A DNA stretch of 64,000 nucleotides. Origin: Gossypium raimondii (taxonomy: Eukaryota; Streptophyta; Magnoliopsida; Malvales; Malvaceae). Positions 55,971 through 64,000 of this stretch are shown piece by piece. Below the pieces are notes generated by a model. It was not told the origin of the DNA. It saw nothing but the letters and a program-made list of their open reading frames with translations, and did not search any database. Each line of letters starts with the position of its first letter. The first letter of the stretch is position 1. The position numbers and the translations under genes were made by a program. The stretch covers positions 48,307,980 to 48,371,979 of the forward strand of contig NC_068575.1 in the NCBI RefSeq assembly GCF_025698545.1, given 5' to 3'.

Positions 55971-56800
55971 CATAATTAAATACCAGAATTTGAATCTATT
56001 ATTTTTTAGACTCTAAACAACAATTATTTAACAAGTTATCAATTTTTTAATGTCATAAGTTGTTTTAACCTTTATTCCAAGTAACCGACTTTTGAACCCA
56101 AATATTTTCCTTTTGGATTTCAATGTACACTAAATTGTCTTTTTAAACTTTTTTACTTTTTACTCTTTTTTTTACAAAATGATTTTATAAGTCACTAATG
56201 ACACTAATTAAAAAAAGAAGGTGAGTTCCATGTTCTGTTTTTCAAAATTCGTTTGGTGGTCAGAAAAATCGTTTTCACAAATATAAAATTTTAAATTACA
56301 AAATTATCCTTATGTGCACTATTATTTGATTGAATTTTTGTAGAAAGAAGAATGTTTTCTGGTAAATTCAGTAAGACTTTTATAATAATAAAGATTAACT
56401 CTTAACACCAAATTTAGGTGTTATTTGATAAACTAAAAATTAAGTGTTGAAAGAATAAGTATTAAAAATTTAAGTACTAAGTTTAAATTATAAAATTTAT
56501 TTGATATATTACTTAAATTTAATTACTGAAACATAATTAGATTATTTGAAAAATATAAATTATAAACAATTCTACATTTTATCCTTAATTTTAAATATTT
56601 TACGACCTTATTCAAAGTAAAAATCAAATTTATAGGATAATATAATATTAAAATAAAGGGTAAACTATCAAAATAGTCACTTTTGTTTACCTCAAGTTAC
56701 ATTTTAGTCAATTATGTTTTAAATGTTACGTTTAGTCATTTATGTTACCGCGTTATAACATTTTAGTCACTAAGTCGTTAACAGTGTAACGGTAAACTGA
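55971..56800. other. AT-rich spacer with a DNA-transposon end
   Basis: No gene is seen. 56658-56790 (gggtaaactatcaaaatagtcacttttgttt ... gttataacattttagtcac) looks like one terminal repeat of a plant MITE. Its other half is missing where the copia gag begins. Confidence 0.45.
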
Positions 56801-57680
56801 TGGTGCAACTAGGATTTCACCATCATTGTAGTCTTCTACAACATCAGATTGTTCTTGTTGTTTTCCCTTTTGATTCGCCGCCTCCCTTTTAATCTTATTA
56901 TGCAACTTATAATAGTCAGACTTAATGTGTCATTTCTTCTTGCAGAAGTTACAAGTTTTACCCCTATTTGAATATCTCGATCTACCCATAGATTTACCGC
57001 GAGGATTTCGTTCCTATATCCTTTCACGATTATCATTAGTATTTCGTTCTTATCTCCTACGAACAATGAGACCCTCTCCCTGAGAGTCGGATTTAGACAC
57101 AAGATGCTTAATCTTTTCATACGATGTTAAGGAAGTATAGACTTCATCAACTGTGAGAGATTCACGACTATAAAAAATCGTATCTCTAAAGGTTGAATAA
57201 GACAGGGGCAACAAACAAAGTAGAATTAACCCTAAATCTTCTTTATCGTATTGAACCTCCATGGCCTTTAGGTCTGAGAGAATTTCTTTAAACACAGTTA
57301 AGTGTTCGTGCACGACGTATTTTCCTCCAAACGATGAGCATGCGCTGCTTCATATGCAATTTGCTAGTTACGGTTTTTGACATGCCTAGTTGTTGTAGTT
57401 TTGCCCATAATGCAGCGATAGTCTTCTCCTTCATCATGTCTTGTAGAATTTCATTCGACAGATGCAGATGTAATTGCTTTAAAGCCTTTTGATATTTACG
57501 TTTCTTCTCTTTCTCCGTCAATGTCAAAGGCATCTTGTCTACCCCTAGCAGGGCATCCTCCAAATCCATCTGCACAATAACTACCTGCATCTTTATCTGC
57601 CACAACGAGAATCTGGTGTTGTGATCCAACAACGAAATATCATACTTTATTTTCGTTATTACTGCAATCGAAACAAACAA
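56801..57680 (-). pseudogene. copia gag relic
   Basis: On the minus strand 57680-57288 encodes YDISLLDHNTRFSLWQIKMQ, ALLGVDKMP and ALWAKLQQLGMSKTVTSKLHMKQ, the start of a copia gag. After a frameshift at about 57300 it continues LTVFKEILSDLKAMEVQYDKEDLGLILLC and SLTVDEVYTSLTSYEKI. A basic stretch and knuckle relic follow (CNFCKKK, stop, HIKSDYYKL), in which the first two Cys and the His remain. pol is absent. The gag lies directly after a primer-site-like sequence and LTR. Confidence 0.88.
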
Positions 57681-57689
57681 CCCAAAAAA

Positions 57690-57701
57690 GCTCTAATACT
57701 A
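57690..57701 (-). promoter_or_regulatory. Degenerate primer-binding site
   Basis: TAGTATTAGAGC differs at two positions from TGGTATCAGAGC, the initiator tRNA-Met site. It lies between LTR and gag. Confidence 0.6.
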
Positions 57702-58046
57702 ATTTATTAAAAAATTGAATGACAATAATGACAATATAGAAAGATCATAAAGAAAAAGAAAGAAAAAATAGAACACACAAATTTTACGTGGAATACCTTT
57801 AGGGGAAAAAAACCACGGGTAGAGAATAAAATTCACTAATGTCGAATTCGAATGACACAAGAGGAGTTTCGACTACATTTATTTGTAAGTTAAAAAAAAC
57901 CTAATTTTAATCAATGTCAAATATATTATGCTAATAAATGTTAAATATATTATACTAATAAATACTAAATCTTCTAGAAAGAAAATATATTTTGTTTAAC
58001 TTTACTGCAAGCAATCTCTTAGAATTTGAGTCACACAACTCTAACA
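57702..58046 (-). mobile_element. Copia 5' LTR
   Basis: On the minus strand it starts TGTTAGAGTTGTGTGACTC (58046) and matches the LTR at 15429 throughout. With the primer site and gag it forms the 5' end of a copia element whose remainder is lost beyond 56800. Confidence 0.8.
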
Positions 58047-58084
58047 TAAGCAAATTTATTAATCAATATCAGCAATGTCATACA

Positions 58085-58342
58085 CAATGGTGGAGCTAGA
58101 AAATTATTTTGGGGACTAAAATTAAATTGTATATTTTATGATAGTAAAATGTAATTCCACTATTTTAATAGTGTATATCTTTCTGATTTTAAAGGATTAA
58201 ATCAAATTTTTATCATTTTTGAAGTCAAAGTACAATTTTACCATTATTAATTTAAAATTTTATAAATTATAAAAGGCGTAAATAAAAAAATTTTCATTTT
58301 AAAAGGGCCAAGGCCCCTACTAACTCCTGAGTTCCGCCACTG
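58085..58342. mobile_element. hAT-type MITE (258 bp), 8-bp target duplication
   Basis: The ends are CAATGGTGGAGCT and, inverted, CAGTGGCGGAACT, variants of the CAGTGGCGGAGC terminus common among plant hAT MITEs. The flanks GTCATACA (58077-58084) and GTCATATA (58343-58350) differ at one base. It lies about 260 bp downstream of the GDSL stop codon. Confidence 0.87.
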
Positions 58343-58601
58343 GTCATATATAAATAAGTTATGAATACAAGTGTACATAATTCTAAAGATTTTGAATATG
58401 AGTAACAAGTACAAAAATAAATTTAAATAAAAATTATTTTTTTGGAAGGTAAATAAATTACAACTTAAAATTCTATTCTAAATTATTATTATTGAAGATA
58501 ACATAAATAACAAATATATTAAATATAAAAATGATAAAAAAAATCTAGAGTTATACAGAATTTTTTTTTTTTTGGCTTATATCACATAGTTGTGCATATA
58601 A

Positions 58602-59831
58602 TTAATGTGAAAGGAACTTGGTCAAAGCATTTTGAACAATGTAAGTGGCTATGATAGAACAGGTTTTCTGAGTGGGGTGAAAAGAATCCCAAAACACAAA
58701 CTTGTCGGCATTGGAACATGTAAAAGGATTTCTCCGGCTGCATGCGTATCCCATTTCGAACATCCCTGTTGCACAACATGCCACCGCCGTTACCTCGAAC
58801 CCTGCCCATCCAATTATTTATATAAATAACATTAAATCTGCTATCAGTTTACTTAAAACACAACTTAACAATATTAAGGCAAAAACCATACCATAAACTG
58901 CAGGCTTTTGAATGATTTTCATCAAAATACCATAGGGATCTGAAAACACCATCTGCATTCCATGAAACTTTTTGTTCTGTTTAATCACCAAAGCATTCAG
59001 TTTCCCATTGAAATCGGCTGCCAAATTGTTGAAACTATCCACACACTCGCTTCCACCCATAAGGTTCCCGGTTCTCTCCAACGGCATACACCCCATCGGA
59101 GGCAGCCCTCCTAACGATATCTTCCGGGCTCCAAGTTCATACAGCTTCTCTGTGAAACTTGCGGCGATCCCAACCAGGAAGTTTTCGTATTCTTCGATGG
59201 TGTATTCCGATGAACGGCCTGGGATTGCGTAATAGTTCTCCAGGAAATCGTTCGTTCCCACGCTTATCAGGTATAAAGCCCCGCTGATTACGCCGTTGGC
59301 TTTCCTATCTCCCAGATAGGCTCTCAGTTTCTTTTGATAGTTCTTGTAGTACTCCAGTTGTTTCCATAGTGGTATCACTGACTGAAAATTAAATTTTGAA
59401 TATGCATCGTTTTATTAGAAAAAAGAAGAAGAAGATGAAGTGCTGGAACTTACGAGGACATTGGAAGTGGCATTGTCGTATCCGGTTGCGGCAGAAGCAA
59501 AGGTAACTCCGGTGGCGAAATCGGATATACTATAGGAAGGATCGAGGTAAGCAGGAATTGCCGGTTTGAGGCCGAAAGCATCGGAGATGAAGTCGGTTGT
59601 GATTTTGCCATTGGAAAATCTTCCCGTTGGACGCCCACCGTTGAAGTCTCGACCATAAGGTTGAAAATTGCTCCTAGCTACGGTGGGGATGTAGTTGTTA
59701 TTCCCAGAATCAACTGAGGAGTCCCCGAACACTATGATTGCTGGAATTTTGCCCCCATTAACCAACACCAAAAATTGAATTGAAAGGAGCCATAAGATGT
59801 GTATCGATGGCGCCATTTGCTTCAATTCCAT
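58602..59831 (-). CDS. GDSL esterase/lipase, secreted
   Basis: Three exons on the minus strand, 59454-59831, 58892-59381 and 58602-58801 (1068 nt), join in frame to 355 aa. All introns are GT-AG. The product has a signal peptide (about 1-26), GDSL block I FGDSSVDSGNNNY with Ser38, block III VGTNDF with Asn170, and block V WDSFHPT with Asp328 and His331. The full set of SGNH hydrolase residues is thus present. Length is typical of plant GDSL enzymes, which act on ester substrates (cutin, wall acetyl esters, lipids) outside the cell or in the ER; the real substrate is not predictable. A second Met at residue 6 (MAPSIH) could be the true start. An (AT)n run lies 15-40 bp upstream. Confidence 0.96.
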
Positions 59832-59846
59832 AGATTTTCAAACAGA

Positions 59847-59869
59847 CTATATATATATATATATATACA
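59847..59869. repeat. (AT)n microsatellite just upstream of the GDSL gene
   Basis: A run of about eleven TA dinucleotides lies only some 15-40 bp from the start codon. It may double as the TATA region or sit in the 5' leader. Repeat length could vary between individuals. Confidence 0.85.
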
Positions 59870-60465
59870 AATGTGGTAGGGGTGGGGAGGGGAGGGATCG
59901 AGCTAACTTTCTTATTTCTTATTTTCTAACTTTCTGATGATCAAATGGTTGGAGGAGGGCTTTTATATGCATAAATATTAGTATGATGCGACCTGACCAG
60001 CTGACACAGAAAATGACAAGAATAAATAAAATGTTAAAATTTTATATGATATGCATAATTAATTTATTAAATTTTATATAAATACAAAACACTATAATTG
60101 TATGTAACTATGATATGGTAATATTTATTCCAAAAAATAAAAAATATATATAATAATTAAGATGGAATATTGGTGAAAGATTTAATAGCTACTTGAATTA
60201 GGAGTAAGTTGTACTTTGGGTGATGTAATAACGGCCAGGTTGGCTAAAGACGTCCAAACATTTGAGACAATGATTCTTATTGCTTCAGGCTTTAGCTAAG
60301 TCCTATATCATAATTCAAGCTTTTTAATGTCTTTCATAAATACAAGCTATTAAATTTAAAGATAAATTAATAATACATTAATTTTGATTTAATCTGTAAT
60401 TTAGATTTTTTTATATAAATGATTCTAAAATTTTGATTAATAATAAAAATTACTTACTTTTTTAT
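59870..60465. other. GDSL upstream region
   Basis: Intergenic sequence, AT-rich. I see no clear promoter motif beyond the AT run and no repeat structure until the MITE at about 60468. Confidence 0.4.
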
Positions 60466-60467
60466 TA

Positions 60468-60760
60468 TATGACCTGAAATTAAACAGTAAAAGTTGATGG
60501 AGTCAAAGAGAATGGTGCTACCAACATGCCACGTTAGCCACCGAAATAAAAAAAAATTAATTTTTTGGTGGTGCCAAGGAGAATGGCACAACCTGTATAA
60601 ATACTAAGAAAATATTGTTATTTCTCTTTGGCACCACCAAAAAGTATTTTTTTTATTTCGATGGCTGATGTGGCATGTTGGTGGCGCCATTCTCTTTGGT
60701 TGAATGACGCCATCAACTTTTACTGTTCATTTTGGGTCATTTACCTATATCAATAATAGT
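60468..60760. mobile_element. MULE-type MITE sharing MULE 1 terminal repeats
   Basis: The left arm 'gacctgaaattaaacagtaaaagttgatgg...accaacatgccacgttagcc' is inverted on the right (ggctgatgtggcatgttggtggcgcc...catcaacttttactgttcattttgggtc). The same terminal sequence occurs at 14860-14930 and 19200-19270 in MULE 1, so this is a deletion derivative or MITE of that family. Exact ends and the 9-bp duplication are not resolved. Confidence 0.8.
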
Positions 60761-61405
60761 GTTAACAATTTGTGAGAATTTGATCAAACCAAAATTTTAT
60801 GTATAAAAATACAAAAAATCAAAGTTGCATGTATAAAATTATACATTAATTTTTTAAATTATTTCTAATTATGAGATTTATCCCTTAACTTTATGTACAA
60901 TAATTTTTTTAATTTGATTAAAAAGGATTAACGTACTTAATTTATATTTAAAAAATAAGATACATGATGAAATTAAACTCTATCGATAATATATGAAATA
61001 ATAATTTTAAATATAACAAAATTTATTTTGACGACTTTATGATTCAAACTGAATTAAGATATTTGGAGTAGAAGTATTACATTTTTAATCACTTTTGATA
61101 AAATTTGAAATTAATTTAATAAAGGAATCATTAAAATTAATAGCAAAAGCAATCAATTAAACACGTAAAGCATAGGGACTACTTAAATTAAAATGTGGGA
61201 AATAATTAACATTATCTAAAAAGAAAAAAAAATGTGGAGGGAGATTTATTATTGGTGGTGTTATTAGTAGATACACATGCAAGTCGTTGGTGTGTAGGTC
61301 AAGGCCTTGAATTGAAAGGGCTTTCCCAACTAGAAAGGTGGTGCTTTACCTGCAACTAGCCTCTCATTTATTATACTTTTCTATGATTTTCTCTTTGGTC
61401 CTTGT
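60761..61405. other. AT-rich spacer
   Basis: No gene or repeat ends are recognised. Confidence 0.4.
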
Positions 61406-61615
61406 CGAAACCCCTTTTTTTAGATCGATTTTGTTTTTTTTTTAAATAAAAATGGAGTCGCCACTAATTCTTTTTATTTAGGTGTGATTGGATCACCTTA
61501 AAACTCATTTTAATAAAATGTTAGACTTATTAGAACGATACTTTTCGATCTACGAAATCTAGGAATTGGGTTCGAGAGCCATTTACGCACGAGGAAGGAT
61601 TAGCACCCACGTAAC
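61406..61615. repeat. Retroelement fragment interrupted by an LTR
   Basis: 'aatggagtcgccactaa...gtgtgattggatcacct' and 'ttacgcacgaggaaggattagcaccc' look like a common plant LTR or leader sequence. It is cut at 61615 by the TGTAACACCCC start of the next element. Confidence 0.5.
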
Positions 61616-64000
61616 TGTAACACCCCTAACCCGTATCCAATGCCGAAATAGGGTTACAAAGCATTACCGGACTTATAATTCAAACATTTTAAATTCATTT
61701 CTCATTCCAAACAAAAACTTCTCAAATTCATTCATATAGTCCCTAACACGAGCCCTCGAGGCCCAAAATAGACATTAAAAATGGTTTGGGACTAAACTGA
61801 GTACTTAAGGAATTTTTAGAAAAGCATGGAAAATTTTCAAAGTGTAGGGGACACATGCCGGTGTGGCTAGGCCGTTTGACTCACACGGCCAAGTGACACG
61901 CCCGTGTCTCAGGCCGTGTGGGCATTCAAATTGGGGACACACGGCCGTGTCCCAACCCGTGTCCTACCCCGTGTAACTTCCTGACTTGGGTCACACGGCC
62001 AGACTATACGCTCGTGTGCTAAACCGTGTACCCTTAGAAATGGCCTCACACGCTTGTATGTCAGGTCGTGTGCTAGGCCGTGTGAAGCTACTGACTTGAT
62101 TTCTATAGTAGTATCAGGGGACACACGACCGTGTCACCTGGCTGTGTGTCACACACGGCTGCGACACATGCCCGTGTCTCTGCCCATGTGGACAAAAATA
62201 GGCCATTTTCCAAGCCATATTTCTCACCCAATGTGGTACCAACCTAAGCTCAACAATGCACATACAACCATGGCATAAATAAACATTCAAAACCAACCAA
62301 TATCAAGTTTATAACCTGTAATATCCACACATACAACATGATATCCATAATTACATCCATTGACCACTTATAACCTATTAAAATATGCTTCCAAAATGTG
62401 TCTAGATGGTCATCACCTATATAAGGCATTGTGCCTAAAACTTAGCATGCATACTACGTCTCAATTTCAACCATTTTGTACCCAAAATACCAAATCACAA
62501 ACAAAGCATTCACATAACCACTTTACACCACATATCATAAGGCTATTTACATAAAAAAAACATATACCATATTCAAGCCAAATGAAATGGCTAAATACAC
62601 AACAAAACATATAGGCTACATTAGCCAAATAACCTATACATGTCATTTAATCAAAATATAAAGTCCAAAGTACCAAAATAAGAGTTTGATAGTGTGACAC
62701 AGTCTCTGACAACTTCCAAACCAAGCGAGCTTCCGAATCACTATAAAACATGGGAATTAAAACAGAGTAAGCAATTAAGCTTAGTAAGTTCGTATTACTA
62801 ATAAATACAACTTACCAAATCAACCACAATTTAGGTAAACAAAAATTAAAGCATAGATGCAACTTAATTTGGCCCAAAGCCTATCACATAATCACAATCA
62901 TGTTAGCCAATGTGTTTATATATCAAAATATAAATTACTTATCGTATTTCACATGAATACCAGTACTGGTTCGTATCGATCTCGTATAACCTCATATATC
63001 ACTGTGCCCGTTGAACCATTTGGAATATTATCGGATACTCAGGTATCTCACACTCTAAGTGCCAATACGTGGTCAAAACCACATCTATCTCATATCTCAT
63101 ATAGATGCTCACTCTCGAGCCATCATTAGGTCTGCTTACACAAGCTGACAGTCAAAACATAGCTACACGGTGCTGCTCACACAAGCTATAAAGTACCGCA
63201 ACACATGCCGAAAACTTAGCCACCGGTAGGACGTACGAGACCAGCACCCAAAACACGATAACCCTTAATGACATGTCATTTGTATCCTATCTATTCCTAA
63301 GGTTCAATCGAGATATTTACTTTGTTGATACTTCGTCGAACATTTTCGTGGAGTCGTATCATCAAAATTATAATAAAAAAGCATTTAAAACACATGTAAT
63401 TTAATGCTTATTAACATACGAACTTACCTTGAATTAGTTCGGAGAAAATTGATCGATTAGTCCACTACATTGTCCTTTTCCCGATTTAATTCCGAAAGTG
63501 GCTTTCCTTGATCTATGTAATCAAATTTAACTAATTTAATTCACATTATACTCAATTCAATCCAAAATTCATGTTATGGAAAAATTACTATTTTGACTTT
63601 ATACATTTGACCTTTTTACAATTTAGTCCCTAGGCTCGTAAAATGAAATTCATGCAATTTCATTCACATCTAAGTCTAACCAAATTTACTACTTGCTCAT
63701 GGAAGCCCATACACATCACAAATTCACACATTTAACACACAATTCACACATTTCTCAATTTAACCCTTAATTGACAATTTCATTAAACTCACTTAACAAA
63801 AGTTGTTTAATTAACAACAAGGATTCTTTTTCTTCCATTAAACTTCAAGAACAACTAAAATTATCTCATGGAAAAACCCTAGACTTTCAATCATTTTGCA
63901 AATTGGTCCCCTAGTTGGCTAGGTTAAGCAACAACGATTCCGAAAACATAAAAATCATCAAAAACAGGCTTAAAAATCACTTACATGCAAGGGGTTTATC
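61616..64000 (-). mobile_element. Gypsy-type LTR in reverse orientation, running off the window
   Basis: It starts TGTAACACCCCTAACCCGTA at 61616, the reverse complement of an LTR 3' end (compare GGGTTAAGGGTGTTACA at 37773 and TGTAACACCCC at 33529). The segment 61860-62190 carries many cacacggcc/ggccgtgtg palindromes. 62860-63260 resembles the promoter-leader part of such LTRs. The far end and target duplication lie outside. Open frames inside have no recognisable domains. Confidence 0.8.
61860..62190. repeat. Cluster of CACACGGCC/GGCCGTGTG palindromes
   Basis: More than ten variants of acacggccgtgt lie within 330 bp, CpG-rich against an AT-rich background. The same motif is present near the end of the gypsy LTR (37400-37520), supporting a shared LTR family. 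Confidence 0.85.

Noticed and set aside
61616..63260. Open frames in the reverse LTR (for example 61909-62124 minus, 62857-63129 plus)
   Set aside because: They lie within LTR sequence, are rich in palindrome-derived repeats and contain no domain.

Overview
The window reads as nuclear DNA of a flowering plant: AT-rich, with intron-bearing genes, plant-type nuclear tRNA-Phe sequences and dense nested transposons. Several repeat signatures (LTRs studded with ACACGGCCGTGT palindromes, a CACTA end with GCGGCG subterminal repeats, MULE ends carrying CGCGTCCACGTCAGC-like motifs) look to me like cotton (Gossypium). That is inference from memory of these families, not a database result.

Only four ordinary protein genes are convincing: (1) a KDEL-tagged protein disulfide isomerase of the PDIL2 type (+, nine exons, 8737-12639), whose promoter carries a perfectly spaced plant ER-stress element; (2) an intronless PLS-class PPR protein with E domain (+, 19538-21775); (3) a single-exon plant-specific protein of unknown function (-, 26349-26900); (4) a three-exon GDSL esterase/lipase (-, 58602-59831). 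They show no sign of acting together.

The rest is mostly transposons. Left to right: the end of a CACTA element lodged in a Ty3 LTR (1-1767); a decayed Ty1/copia polyprotein (1768-5114); LTR-like and foldback repeats (5.6-7.8 kb); the PDI gene; a hAT MITE (13384-13876, 8-bp target duplication); a 4.56-kb MULE (14783-19342, 9-bp duplication) ending 195 bp before the PPR start codon; a LINE relic (22.3-24.9 kb); the unknown gene; a Ty3/gypsy element (28785-37773, 5-bp duplication GTAAT) whose 3' LTR is split by a 2.8-kb solo LTR (33529-36338, duplication TATCA); an old tandem duplication (38.85-52.95 kb) carrying tRNA-Phe sequences; and, inside one copy of it, an 8.06-kb MULE (40094-48152, 9-bp duplication TAGAATTTA). 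That MULE holds a decayed MURA transposase and a convergent decayed plant-mobile-domain (PMD) gene. A second hAT MITE sits inside a MURA intron. The right end holds foldback and LTR-like repeats, a copia gag with its LTR, a third hAT MITE, the GDSL gene, a MULE-type MITE and a reverse-oriented LTR running off the edge.

The most notable points are the two-gene MURA+PMD MULE with its empty site preserved in the paralogous copy of the duplication; two tRNA-Phe(GAA) genes that each carry an 11-nt insertion exactly where a nuclear tRNA intron would sit; and the ER-stress element and GC-AG intron of the PDI gene.
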